From assembly GCA_037576195.1 (NCBI GenBank), contig CM075104.1, positions 1,928,775-1,992,774 on the forward strand: a stretch of DNA of 64,000 bases. Direction: 5' to 3'. A model generated the notes under the pieces. The model saw only the letters and a list, made by a program, of their open reading frames with translations. It made no database searches and was not told the DNA's origin. The DNA comes from Phytoseiulus persimilis (Eukaryota > Arthropoda > Arachnida > Mesostigmata > Phytoseiidae). Positions within the stretch are counted from its first letter, which is position 1. Each line of letters begins with the position of its first letter. This document shows, in pieces, positions 48,101 through 58,799 of the stretch. A program made the position numbers and the translations under genes.

Positions 48101-51100
48101 CCCCCGTCCTCGAGTCGCGGCTTCACGTGGCCGCCTCAAGACAACAACCGACAATTAATTTCGAACGCCACTCAAAGCGCTCCCATGTATCGGCCCCCTC
48201 CACCCCACCAGCAAATGAGCTGTTCTCATGAGAAACGCCCCGCAGAAGCCAGCTTTAATCCCGCACCTTCAAAGTGGCCTCCCCAGCACACATTTCAACA
48301 GAACACGACGTCGACGACAACGACTTCAGCCTCATCTGGTTCGAACACGTTCAGCTCGGGGTTGAACGCTGGCGCCGGGAGCAGACCTGCTCCTCGCCGC
48401 GGACGAGGAATGTTGAGCCAGGCCGGTGGACGGATCCCTGTCTGCGCTACTTGTGGAACTCCCATCAGGTGCGTCTCCTGTTTCTTCCCCGCGAAACTGG
48501 GCCTTAGTTAGCGTCGTGAACACCCCGACCGGATGGACGCTCACTGAGTGATAAGGAGGAATTTGTTTCCACACGGAAGCGTCATATTCACCCAGGGAGA
48601 ACCTGGGGATTATTCACGACACTCAGCAGTCTTGTATCGGAGCTCCCGCATGAATCTGAGCGAAGTCGGTTGAAAGAGTGCGTGTGTAGCGTATGTGTCA
48701 GAGTGGAGCGTTGGACCGAGCTCGAGCTCCGACGTGCGAAGAGATTAGGAATGATAATTACTCCGAAACTTCTTTCTAACGCTGACTCAGAGAGAAAATC
48801 ATTTGGGTCGGTGATTTTGAACTGGAATCTCCGAGGGTTCTCGCAGCGTTGAGTCCAAAATTTTGTTCTGCAATCAATTTGCACCTCCTCGCGTTTTGGC
48901 TCACCCGAGACTTCGAACGAGGAGCTCAGCCCGAGAGAAATTCCACTCAGCTCTCTGTCTGTGAGTCCTATACGCTGAACCATGTGTTATAGTTATGAGG
49001 CAGGAGAGACAGGAACTAACGAGCAGATGAGTCCAAACTCTCGAATCCGGGAGGAAGGATTCCGGGGTTTTTCTCCTACAGGAGGTCGAAGCCGAAAGTC
49101 AGGTGTCATTCAGGTTGGGCCCGGGACGGTGTCGGGGTCTTGAGCCGTCGAAGCAGTCAATCCTGTCGGAGAGCTTTCCACAACTCATGCATTCCCATGA
49201 TGGGCGCGGAGATTTGATGGCCGATCTATTTTGAGTATGCGCATCTTCCAACCTGTCGGGAATTCTGCGTAAAGCAGCTATCCTCTGTAGGCGATTGTTG
49301 CTTGGAGCGATTGTAGCCTCCGCAGCATCCGAAGATTCAAGACGATTCTGATATTACTGGTGCTCCATTCCTTCCAGGGGGCCTTTCGTCTCCGCCGTTG
49401 GAAAATCTTGGTGCCCGTCTCATTTCGTCTGCGCCAACGGAACGTGTCGCCGTGATCTGATGGATTGCGGCTTCGTTGAAGAGAACCATCTCTTGTACTG
49501 CGAATGCTGCTTTGAGAACTACATGGCACCAGTGTGCTCGAAATGCCACCAAAGGATCAAAGGCGTGAGTATTTAGAGTCCGAGCTCAAGAGGCAGGTAG
49601 GGTGGATTTGAGACCTTCGCCGATTGGTTCCTTCGATCGTCTGTTCTGATGTCCCCTGAGGGCCCGCTCATGCCCTCTTGCCTTCAGAGCATGAAGTAGG
49701 TTATGGTCGTCGTTATCGAGAACGGCACGCTTCGGCGCTGACTCCCAGCTCGATTTTAGTAGGGTCCCAGCTTCTTCCAACGACCAGTCGGGCTGCTCAT
49801 TTTTTACGCCTGTCTATCTATTCATCTGAGCTCTGCGAGTGAAACCTCTCGCAAGATCGGCTCCGATAACTTCACAATGGGGATGGGAGGGCCGTTCGTG
49901 GAGTCTGGCCCCTCTAGCGACCTCATCGAGATAGCCCCTGCCCGAAAACTTTCTCCTTACCTTCCCGAGAACACATCTTCTCTGATCTGGCGACCCAATC
50001 CAAACGGGATCAATGACGAGTCGACGAGAGGCTGATAGAAAGCCTGGGATTCTCTTCTTGGAAGTTTACAGAGGAGAACCGAACTTCCATGGGAATTGAA
50101 TCACGTACGTTAGGGAGCTACCGAACCTGTGCAACTCGAGGTCGCGTCGGTAAGACCGAGCCTGAAACGCGATAACGAGAAGTCATGTTCGTCCCTGAAA
50201 GATCAGGCCGAGCCGACAGGGTTTCTCTCCCGGCCAAATTTAATTAGGCGTCGGCCAGGCGACTTCCTTCGTGCGGTCTCCGTGGGGCTGCCATGCTAGG
50301 TGAAGTCGAGCCATGGAGAAAGTTCAATCGGGAGAAACGGTTGAACTCGGAAATGGTCCGGTGGATATTCACGGATCAGACATCCTCGAGTGTATGAGAA
50401 GACCTCCTCGAAATCGCATCCACGGAGACGTCGGAAACGTCTCCGGACCTCCTCGAGGGGATACTTAAAAGTTATCAGGACTATTCATCAGGTTTTCCGA
50501 AAGAATACAAGCTCGAAAGTATGGTCAGCTGATCTCTGATACCAAGTATTTCCTCGGTTTCCCGGATCTGTCTCTTCCCCATGTGCTCTGGCAGCGATTC
50601 CTAGGGGGCGGAAGAATGAGTATCACTCATAGGAGAAGCGATGATCTCGACTACTACGATTATGTTCCAAAATCTAGCAAGGCGCTCAAGAAATTCGAGT
50701 ATCCCGTGATCTCGAAGGGGTGAATAGATACTTCTGTCCGATTCCATGCCGGGAGGCCAGCAGCTCTGCGCCAGCCGGGAAAAAACCTGAATGGCGGCTC
50801 GGGTTGAGCACTCAACCACAGGCCGTGACCCAAGGGCCCCGCCATCCCGGGGGATCGAAATGTCGACTTATTTCAGATCCGATGGCTTTCCAGGGATTCG
50901 CATCCGAATTGGGGGCATTCATGTTTGTGCTTGGCAGCCACTGAAATCAAAGCTTAGCTCAGGGTGGGAGATTGCGTTCCAGCCGGAACGGAATACATCA
51001 AAGATCATGAGAACGCGGCTCGACACGCAAGTGAATTGAAATCGCATCTCAAAAACGGTCTCTCCTCCCTTGTCAAACGGGGAACAAGTAGAACACTGAG

Positions 51101-54100
51101 CGCCGACTCGCCCGCACGCTCATCCATCCCTCTTGCGAGACTCAAATGAATACTGTTCTCGTCCTCGGAGTCAGAATGCAGCTGAAGAAGATTGAGAATT
51201 CGGAGTTCGCCATCAGCTTCTTTCTTCGAAAAATACGCGCATACCGCAGGAAGCATCTAAAAAGCACGCCCAACACCAAATCAGAGAAACCTGGAAAACA
51301 GCGCCTGGTCCCACGTGAATTTTTCGGAAGTCGTCGCAATTCATAGCAGAATCATCACAGAACCGCAGTCACCAAGAGCTCGTATTATCTGGTACTAGCG
51401 TACCCTATCGCGCTTCGCTGCGACGTCCGAGGTAGTTCGTCCGCGGCAAGGGTCGGCAAACTTCCTCCGCTCGGGGCACAAAATATGCTTCAGATCATGG
51501 CGCCGGGAGAAGGAGAGCTTCTCTGCGTGACTCTTCTTCGAGTGCCTCTGGGTCAACCTGGAGTTCATCTTTGAACTCCAGAACTCTTTCCGGGGCAGAT
51601 TTCGGTTACGAATAGCATCTGAGCGTAGGGAGATGGTCCCATCGCCGGCCAGGAGGTGTCTCTCCCCATTTGGATTATCCCGGCATCATGGAAATTCCTC
51701 TAGGCATTAGAATCCGTGCCTCACGGAGACTTCTCGAAGATGATTCCGCCCTGGTCTGAATCATATTTCTCCTCTGACCATACTTTTTAGGCTTCATGGA
51801 TGTGATGTCGAGGTCGATCTGACCATACTTTTTGGCCTCCATGGAGGTGATTTCAACGTCGATCTGACCGTGCTCTCTGGGGTCCGTGGGGGTGTTTGCG
51901 AGGTCGATCTTGGCCCAAGAGATATGGTCAGATCGACCAAGGAACCACCTCCACTAACCCTCAGAGAACGCCGACATCCACTCCGAAACCGCCCCCTGGA
52001 CCCCGGAAAGTATGGTCAGATCGACCCAGGAATCATCTCCACATACCCCCAAAACTTTGGCCGGATCGACTCTAAAAAGTATAATCAGATCGACTCCGTG
52101 ATCGGGCCCGAATCCGTCCCAAAACCATTCCGAGGTCGACTCCTGATATCCCCTGCTTGAGCACGGGGCCAGATCCCTGGTCGCCAGCTATTTTGTCCCA
52201 GAACCCTGACTTTGTCGACCCTTGATGTGCGGCATCTAGGTGATTCATTCAATAGATTATGTATCTGTCTCCATGATAGAGGAGGCGTATCCCAACCATC
52301 ATGCTTTCATTATCCTCTCGCAATCATCCTCTTCGGGGGACCTTTTCATGTTCGAGGTGGTTTGTCTCGAATTGTTCTCTGGGCGGATCCATGATGAGGT
52401 TTGAGGACGTTCTAGATTTAATTGACCATTCCTGGATTTTGCGTTTCGTTGGGTTGGGCTTGAGCGCCTTGGATCTAACTGAATAGTCGCAATGTTTGAA
52501 GTTCTTCATAACCATGATTGGCGCTCTCTCCTCCGAACTTGCGGTTCAGGTGGCCCATGGCGTCATGATCGCTGTCAACAGCGTCAACTGTATCTGTCGT
52601 CGTTGACAACATGAGCTTCTGATTGATCTCTCGCATTTGAAGGATCTGAAGCAGGATTTGCCGTCTTTCGGAATAGCTGAAGAAGAAGAATCGTAACAAC
52701 AAGAATCGTACTTGAGAGAGGTTGCTTCCTTTTCTGGGACGCCCATCTTGGCAGTTGATCAATTGCACTGCACCTACTTCGGATATGACCACGATGAAAT
52801 CCACGGCGCGGTTCACATCAGTTACGGTCCACATTTACCTTGAAGGTATGAAATGGTGTGGATGTCCGCAACGGCGGAAGCGCGTTGACGGTCGGGCCGT
52901 GGAAGTGACTGTCGCAGGTGAACCTCACCGTGGTTGGAAGCAAGGCGACCTGAGCACTCCTTGTATCGTGCGGGCAGCCGCCCGACTTTCCTCGCTGTGC
53001 ACCGTGTCGTGTCACAGGCTCTAGGGCGTCAAGCGACGGCCGAGCATCATGAAGCGAGCAGCTCGATGCGAGCGCTTTCAGACACGATAAACGAACAAAC
53101 GCACTCGAATCGCTGTGCAGCCCATAGGACTTTCGGATAGAGCAATTCTTCAGCATGCAACGACGAAGTAACCGAGTTTTCTCGGTTTGTTGCCGTGGAA
53201 AACACAGCCACGGCCGAAGCGGCTGGGCGAGGCGGCCTATAACCATTTGGGGCCCATTCCGCCTGAGTATGCGAGGTTTCGCCGAGCTCCGAGCGCTGCC
53301 CTGGCGTTTATTCAGATCACAGGTCACAGGCCGGCGTCTTTTATATATACAGATGGTCGATGGAAACTGATTCATGATGAAAACGGATCTCAGCGAGCAC
53401 GAAGTATTCCTGATCCATGTGACATGTCTCCAAAGAGCGACATCCGCCAAAGACGAGGTTTCAAGCTCAGGGATCGTTTCCTTCGGGTGCATGAGAAAGC
53501 TGAGCTTCATGAAAATCACAACACGGCGTGATTCCCCACGATAGCTCTGATATTCTCTGATGCTGATATCAAATATCCAAGGTTCCAACGAGTCAATGAG
53601 AGGAAAAACCAGAGCGACAAGTTGGATTTGAAAATTGAGAACTTGATTTGCTGCGCAGTTCCGCGCCCCATTGCGGATGGTTTCGTGCATCTCGGTCATC
53701 GTCGATTTGAGTCTCCCCGAATACTGCGTGGCGCTCGAACGAGCCCCCCTCAGGGCTGGGACGCAACACGGTTGATGTCCTATGAATGCCATTGATAGGT
53801 AGTTCATATGGGGCCATCCTCTGAGAAGAGCTTAAGACGATATGGGGTCGATAGCCAAGGGCGACGACCTTCTGACTCGTCCACTGTAACGTGTTCCGGC
53901 GCGAGGAAGGCCGTCATCGAGGTGGATCGGCTGAGTCCATCGGCGGATACTTTCAGGGAGAAAATAAAAACGAGGGAGCTCGCGAAAGCGGCTCAACGGT
54001 TTCGACCGCGGATATAGAAGACCACGACTAACAGGTACCCAGTGTTTGTTCGAGTCGACAGGTCATCTCTCCGCGAGCTCGAGGTTCGCACAAAACTGCG

Positions 54101-57100
54101 TGAGCTTCCTTGGAGAGATCAGAATATGCGAGCAATCGAATCGAGTGCGGAGAATCTTGAGTATACGATAACGTTATCCATCGAAGAATGAGAAATTATT
54201 TCGGATTCCCCACGGAGTTCCGGCTCCCTCCCAGGGCATTTACATTCCGAGCTGGATAAATAGTATCCTCATGCCAAATAATCATGATTTCATTGTCATG
54301 GCGCCCCCACGGAAGTCCGTTGCGCTGTTTTCTCACACTCGTACCAACAAAGAAAGTGTCATCACTCGGGGCAATTTGAGCGATTGAGAATACGTGACTC
54401 TGGAAACGAGACGCACATTCTTCTTTTCTCTTGTAGTTCCAAGGTCTGAGTAGATGTGAAAACAATCAGATTCCATTCGAGAGGCCTGCCGCAGATCCAT
54501 GACATATCGCCCTCCTGTTCGCGAGATCTTGGGTAGATCCAATGTGTAATGGTTTTCCACGTGCAAGGCCTGAACTCTCGGAGGAAGGGATTCAACGGCG
54601 ATCCGTTTTCACCCAATTTATTCGATACTCTTAATCAACATTAAAACTAGCTCCGCTCGCTGCCGTCACACGCGCTCCTCTCTGTTCGCATACATCCTAC
54701 ACACCGGAGCACAGTCCGCTGACGACGCTAGCCTCTATTCTCCCTCCACTCTCTCCTCTTTATCTCGGCTGAGCCGCGATCACCTCAACTCACTCCAGCT
54801 CGAGCCTACTTAAAATGTTTTGGAGGAAAGTTTTAAAGCGGTGGCTCCGAGAAGCGTTCTCCGCACGGAACTTTAAATAGCAGACTCTCAAACTCAGCTT
54901 TCTTTACGAATCATTATTTGCTTCGCGTGATGTCGAGACTTCCCTGTCGGCGGGACGACTCGCAGAAACTTCGGGGAAAGCGGAGGATCTATTGATAATC
55001 CGAGCTTTTCTAGCTCCATCGCAATCTCCCAAGCGAAGTTGAGAGCTCGGAAAACATCGCAGAAAGTGCTCCATGGTTGAGAAATCCATTATCCTTTCGC
55101 AAACGATTCACCCTCCAAGTGAATCCACTCCAACGCTTACACGTTTTCGTTGAGCTCGATCGAAACCATGTGGGAGCGATGTTTTTCTTTGACAGAGCAG
55201 TTAGCTCGGCATTGAATGTTCGTCCACTCTTACTGATATAGTTATATAATCGCTCCGGTTAGATATGCGCCGGCGTCATCTGTCAGAGCAGTGACTGTCA
55301 AACTCCCCAGGCTTCTCGACGCCCTGGACGTCGCCCGACGACCCCAGGGGTCGATATTGACCTTTTCGAGAATCACTGTCTCAGGGGATTCTCTTTCTCT
55401 GTCGTGGCTTGGTACCTCGAGAGTATGCCACACGTCTCACGCGAACCGTCGCCGCTACTTACGTTAGAAGAACCATGTCGGAATGTCACTCGGGGCGAGA
55501 GAATCAAGAATCGCTTCTGTTGCAGTTATAGGAACAGTTTCTCGAGCAAGCTTTCGAATCGACTCTCGAATTAATAAGAGGAAGCTCGGTCCGAGTCGCC
55601 TGGAGCTCCTGCGAGGAATGACTTATCCAATTGATCGAAGTTCGGGAAACTTGCCGCTCGTCTGAACTCGTGTCTCCGCCTGAATTGTCACTTTCAACAG
55701 AGATCTCAGTACGCATTATCGGTTGCCGGAACACGGTTCCAGATAGATAGTTCAAAAACGAATCCATCCGTTACCAGCCGCGGCCTACTCCAGGAATTTG
55801 GATGACGGGGAACATGCGAAACGCCGAAATGCGATCCGAAACGCCGTGTGAGCTTCCCTCGACGAGCCAATCGTACGCTTTGAGGAATCTCTGCAACCAC
55901 CGGCCAGCTGAGTTCAGATGAACTAGCGAAGCTGAGGATGGTCAGGGTCGATGACAAGAATCAAAAGGTTCCGCATGGAGCTAGAAACTTCGAGCTCTGG
56001 AACAGAACAAAAAAGTTCCGACCCCCTGAAAAATCGCCCGAGTCCCTCCGGATTACGCTCGGGCATGCGAAGAGGTTCTGGATGGCTTCATTGAGCATGG
56101 GTTGGAGAAGGTCAAGGCAGATGGTTCTCCGAGAATCGCTGCTTCGGCGACAGCTCTAACGCCGCCACCCATGAGGTCTCACTAATTCTTCAAGAATCGT
56201 TCGTCTTCGAATGAGACAATATGCTCCTTCCTTGTGAGTACTGAAGAGAGCAATAAAACGGAGCATTATTTACAGGATTGCCTCAACGCAATTGATCGTC
56301 CTTGGCATCCCCAATGCTTCACGTGCACTCACTGCCGTCGGCCATTCGGAAACAACTCGTTCTATCTCGAAGACGGCCTGCCCTACTGCGAGAGAGACTG
56401 GAACGAGCTGTTCACTTCGAAATGTTTCGGTTGCGGATTCCCGATCGAAGCTGGCGATCGATGGGTTGAGGCGCTGAGCAACAACTATCACTCCACCTGC
56501 TTCAAGTGCACGGTGAGTCGAAGCGAGTCTGTTGGATTATGCATTCCGTCCTCTCGCGGAAAGCGCAGACTTCCATGTTCGGGTTGAGCGAGCGAGCGTT
56601 ACGTAATGAAACAGGTGTTCTCCTATCCGGAAGCTCCTTTTTCTTAGTGCTTCGCCGTTGGCGGATAGGGAGTAGAAGTATTACGTCGTTCGAGGAGCAC
56701 CCATCAATGTGATTAACTGTTTCTGTCTGATGACTCCGTGTTGCGCCCGCGGAACGGAACCATCTGCAACACTATCTGCAAAACGATCCATTACTACTCG
56801 CTCATCGCTCCCATGCTGACGAACCTGTTAATCAGAGGCTTCACCGAGAAGTAATCCTCCCGGGAAAATATTCCTGCAACCTCGGCGCCGCCGCCGCTCT
56901 GTGGACGCCCATGATATTCAATTTTCGGGGCGCAATCAAGGGCGCTTCCGTGCGTTGCTGGAAGTGCGACAACGGAAACCCTCCCTGCTTTGCTCTGTCT
57001 GCTATTATCGCCTGAACAGGGGCACGGTTCCGATGTTTTCTGCAGGCGACGCATATGGATGCCACGAAGCCGCCCTCTCCTCCGCCTCAATGATTGTATT

Positions 57101-57188
57101 TCTTCGGCAGGTGTGCCATAATCCGTTGGAGGGTCAGAGCTTTTACGCCAAGGCTGGAAAACCCTACTGCCGTCTGCACGCCCGATAG
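33156..57188 (+). CDS. Zasp52: Zasp52 / Enigma-family PDZ-LIM protein
   Basis: Scaffold protein of muscle Z-discs and integrin attachment sites; in the family the PDZ and Zasp motif bind alpha-actinin. Exons in consistent phase: 33156-33257, 41885-42036, 43433-43696, 43870-43955, 44689-44854, 45848-46015, 46206-46314, 46797-46841, 46889-46946 (tentative), 48060-48468 (start tentative), 49378-49564, 56276-56512 and 57111-57188. These sum to 687 codons including the stop. The order is PDZ, Zasp motif, LIM1, Pro/Ser-rich linker with APPVPPKP, then LIM2, LIM3 and LIM4, as in Drosophila Zasp52. Start ATG 33,156 is in context GTAACATGG and opens the PDZ domain directly. A possible polyadenylation signal AATAAA is at 57,575. 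Intron 1 is 8.6 kb and the intron before LIM3 is 6.7 kb. Extra alternative exons, common in this gene, may be missed. Confidence 0.93.
35401..35529. repeat. Three copies of the 45-bp repeat family, opposite orientation to 0.6-1.9 kb
   Basis: Three head-to-tail 45-bp units start at 35,401, 35,446 and 35,491, each beginning ATGGTC(A/G)GAT and carrying GGTCCCGGAATCACCCC-type sequence. This is the reverse complement of the array at 605-1895, with the same 15-residue open frame now on the + strand. They lie in intron 1 of the Zasp52-like gene. Confidence 0.85.
36258..36379 (-). repeat. Candidate 122-bp 3' LTR of the gypsy element
   Basis: On the minus strand the segment starts TGTTGGGTC and ends AACCTAACA, so it has TG…CA termini within a short inverted repeat (TGTTGGG/CCTAACA, one mismatch). 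It contains AATAAA near 36,342, a polyadenylation signal, and follows a purine-rich primer tract. No second copy was found upstream, so the boundary rests on these signals only. At 122 bp it is short for this group. Confidence 0.6.
36404..37879 (-). pseudogene. Ty3/gypsy integrase region of Pol, truncated
   Basis: An open stretch of about 400 residues to 36,671. In order it holds the linker after RNase H (NKKDPVLSQVLRRLSDGW, GERVVIPKAV), an HHCC zinc-binding region (LHQAHPGIRRMKSLARDHFF with NCHHC), and the DDE core with Asp in RAHIDFG, Asp in LVSDNGSQFTSE and Glu in SNGQAEKMV. It ends in a conserved FGRPLRTP stretch. A stop at 36,671 interrupts the C-terminal part, which continues in frame to about 36,404 (IGRAMLKLVVNGRQIVRHRN). 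Integrase joins element cDNA to host DNA. All three catalytic residues are present, but the gene is truncated upstream and broken downstream, so inactive. Confidence 0.9.
37880..41884. other. Remainder of Zasp52-like intron 1
   Basis: Nothing recognisable between the gypsy fragment and the second PDZ exon. Frames such as the minus-strand 39,816-40,328 (170 residues) show no motif. No mobile-element ends were noted. Confidence 0.35.
43433..43955 (+). other. Zasp52: Zasp52-like exons 3-4: Zasp motif (ZM)
   Basis: Exon 3 starts after TTTTTAG in phase 2 and encodes SLTWAPAVQA and later KQYNCPAALYSMENIRDALE, the conserved Zasp motif. Exon 4 starts after TTCGCGCAG and encodes INFMKEDKPLNTDSAVYRMV. 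Joining at 43,696 to 43,870 restores the expected …GAIGINF continuation in frame, but the donor would be GTTGGT, which is weak. The ZM of this family helps target the protein to alpha-actinin at Z-discs. Confidence 0.88.
44689..46015 (+). other. Zasp52: Zasp52-like exons 5-6: LIM1 domain
   Basis: Exon 5 (44689-44854) is Pro/Ser/Ala-rich and ends with the first zinc pair CTECGKLIV, leaving phase 2 at donor GTAAGT. Exon 6 (45848-46015) starts after TTTCACAG and continues GVFCRIKDRDMHAECFRCAT, then KLYCDVHARN. All eight zinc ligands of a LIM domain are present (Cys-Cys-His-Cys and Cys-Cys-Cys-His). The domain is split between its first zinc pair and the rest by a 1-kb intron. Confidence 0.92.
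46206..48468 (+). other. Zasp52: Zasp52-like linker exons and start of LIM2
   Basis: Exon 46206-46314 encodes SIAMPGPVSPGSSFGSVPAP; exon 46797-46841 encodes APPVPPKPLPQ, a candidate SH3-binding stretch. A tentative 58-bp exon at 46889-46946 (…LESPVRVLSQIGQF) is needed to set the phase for the next one. Exon 48060-48468 encodes a Pro/Gln/Thr-rich linker (YRPPPPHQQ, STTTTSASSGS), an RRGRG run, then GGRIPVCATCGTPI, the first zinc pair of LIM2. It ends in phase 2 at GTGCGT. The 5' edge of that exon is the least certain boundary in the gene. Confidence 0.75.
49565..51751. other. Zasp52-like intron, no feature recognised
   Basis: First part of the intron before exon 56276-56512. No coding exon with matching phase, no RNA gene and no transposon ends were recognised. 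Confidence 0.35.
51752..52150. repeat. Inverted arrangement of diverged 45-bp repeat units
   Basis: The left part (about 51,775-51,920) contains units with GATCTGACCATACTTTTTGG and CATGGAGGTGATTTC at 45-bp spacing. The right part (about 51,925-52,140) contains the reverse-complement form, such as AGTATGGTCAGATCGACCCA and ATAATCAGATCGACTCC. About three diverged units face three or four opposing units around 51,922, so the region could fold back on itself. The shared TCTGACCAT and GGAGGTGATT cores link it to the 0.6-1.9 kb array. It lies in the 6.7-kb intron before the LIM3 exon. Confidence 0.75.
52818..53807 (-). CDS. Long open reading frame, 329 residues, unknown
   Basis: An uninterrupted minus-strand frame inside the Zasp52-like intron. 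It is rich in Arg, Ser and Leu and contains many cysteines, without a domain that I know. Such length is unlikely by chance at this base composition, yet the + strand opposite also has frames of about 114 residues with more protein-like composition. It could be a gene in an intron, a decayed element, or the shadow of a + strand coding relic. I cannot decide which. Confidence 0.25.
   Translation of the reverse strand: MNYLSMAFIGHQPCCVPALRGARSSATQYSGRLKSTMTEMHETIRNGARNCAANQVLNFQIQLVALVFPLIDSLEPWIFDISIREYQSYRGESRRVVIFMKLSFLMHPKETIPELETSSLADVALWRHVTWIRNTSCSLRSVFIMNQFPSTICIYKRRRPVTCDLNKRQGSARSSAKPRILRRNGPQMVIGRLAQPLRPWLCFPRQQTEKTRLLRRCMLKNCSIRKSYGLHSDSSAFVRLSCLKALASSCSLHDARPSLDALEPVTRHGAQRGKSGGCPHDTRSAQVALLPTTVRFTCDSHFHGPTVNALPPLRTSTPFHTFKVNVDRN
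53808..56275. other. Zasp52-like intron, no feature recognised
   Basis: Last part of the intron before the LIM3 exon. A cluster of overlapping minus-strand frames at 54,196-54,616 (77-89 residues each) could be a frameshifted relic, but I recognise no family. The acceptor at 56,274-56,275 is ATTTACAG. Confidence 0.35.
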
Positions 57189-58440
57189 AGGCTGTCTGGA
57201 CTCGAAAGAACTTCGACGTTCGATTTCGCTCGATGATCGCGACGGCGAGGTGAACTGTTAGCTTTTGAGAGAGATGAAAGTCGAGGTGATCCGAACCAAT
57301 TTCCGAGAGGAGCCCATCCTCTCCGGCGCAGTGATTAGGCGGATAATGTTCTAATTTCTTCTTTCTTGTAGTGAGCCTCTCTTCCCCCCTCCCAATTTCC
57401 CTCATACCCTCGTTCTTGTCCTTACAACTGGGAGCGTTGTTGAGACGGATTTCATGTTCAGACTAACGAGCCCAAGCGGGGCTCGAAAGTCGACCATCCG
57501 AGCTTCGACTCGAAGGATAAGAACTCCAGATCGGTCCCCTGGTTACATGTGTTTGAGTCTTCACGGAACATACGAATAAATGAACGATTGCTTTCCACGG
57601 GATGGGTTTCTTCTCTCGAGGTTGTTCCCGTCCGAAGTATCTCAAGCCCTTCCCGGACCTCTTGTTCCTTGCTTCTCTGATGAAGATTCATGATCGCACG
57701 TCGATGGTCGCTGCGCTCGTCATTGAACGCTGCTGCTGCTGCATGGGAGTACACACGGACACGAAGTATATACTGCTCATGAAGACAGGTTCGACATCAT
57801 TGGTATGACCTTGTTTCCTGAACCTCATGGAGTCCCCCGGAACCGCTTGAGCTTGAGCTCAAGATGGATTCCCTCCTCAGACTTAGTCTGCCGTCTATGA
57901 TCCCCTCGTTATGCCGCACGCTGGCTGGAGCGAAACGGAACCACTCAGAGTCGCGCTAGGCTACGCCGTCGTTCGGGACAACCGGCTCGGTAAGCACTCT
58001 TCGTGAGCAGCTCGGTTCCATGACACCGCTTGTCACTACGGAACCGCAACCGATTCCCCATATCGGCACTTTTGCTGCCTATTGTGAATTTGTTCACAGC
58101 CCGTCATTTCTCGGTTTGCTCTGGTGGTTCCCAAACTTCATAATGTACCTCACAGCCTCATCGACCGAGCTCTGAAGATGGCGAATCCATGTAAAGCTTC
58201 TATCATGTCGATGCTACTAGACAGCCCGTTCTCAATGGAGAGGCTCGCGAGATTTCACACGAACATCTCTTATCGCCAGCAGAGTTTATCGCCAATTTCA
58301 ACGAGGATCGCAAGCGAAGGATCAGGTTTGCTATACAAATATCGAGCCCGCGGTTCATTATGAGCTGCAGATGCCAAAGCAGACTCCCTGCGACAACTTC
58401 ATCCCTTCCCTGCGTTGAACATCTTCCAAGATTTTCTTTG
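57189..58440 (+). other. Zasp52-like 3' flank
   Basis: The presumed 3' UTR follows the TAG at 57,186-57,188. An AATAAA hexamer at 57,575-57,580 is the first candidate polyadenylation signal seen. The rest of the stretch holds nothing that I recognise. Confidence 0.4.
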
Positions 58441-58449
58441 GGAGTTTTT

Positions 58450-58790
58450 TGCTCGACTTTGAATTCTTTCTCGTTCATATCGAGACTATTAGATTTTATT
58501 CACCTGGTTCGTGGTTTATTGGATCTGATGCGTTTATTTACAGATCAACCTTTCAATTCAGTCGCGAGCATGCTCAGCGCATCCTTGTTTATTGCGTCCC
58601 CGTGCTTCGAGAAGCAGCTCTGTCGTGTTCAACGATGAATGATTTAGCTCACCGGCCGAGGAGAGCAGCGAGGCAATCATTGGTGCAAAAAAAATCATTG
58701 CATCCGAAGATCACATGGGCGAGTGTTCCGTGGCGAACTCCACATCGGTCGCAGAATGTGTCTGCGCAGTCTCCTGGAGCATCAACAGTG
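58450..58790 (-). mobile_element. 3' fragment of LINE B family
   Basis: The sequence matches the LINE B 3' end at about 5,583-5,860. Shared blocks include GCGAGCATGCT, TTGCATCCGAAGATCAC and CTCCACATCGGTCGCAGAA. On the minus strand it contains the C-terminal zinc-finger region followed by the element tail. Only the last few hundred bases are present, as is usual for 5'-truncated LINE insertions. Confidence 0.85.
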
Positions 58791-58799
58791 TCAGCTCCT

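Larger units (their letters stand above)
49378..57188 (+). other. Zasp52: Zasp52-like terminal exons: LIM2, LIM3 and LIM4
   Basis: Exon 49378-49564 completes LIM2 (GPFVSAVGKSWCPSHFVC, LLYCECCFENYMAP) and begins LIM3 (CSKCHQRIKG). After a 6.7-kb intron, exon 56276-56512 completes LIM3 (CLNAIDRPWHPQCFTC, LPYCERDWNELF) and holds the first part of LIM4 (CFGCGFPIEAGDRWVEAL, STCFKCT). Exon 57111-57188 finishes LIM4 with VCHNPLEGQSFYAKAGKPYC and the final HAR before TAG. Zinc ligands are intact throughout. The triple-LIM tail matches Zasp52 and vertebrate PDLIM5/7 closely. Confidence 0.95.
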
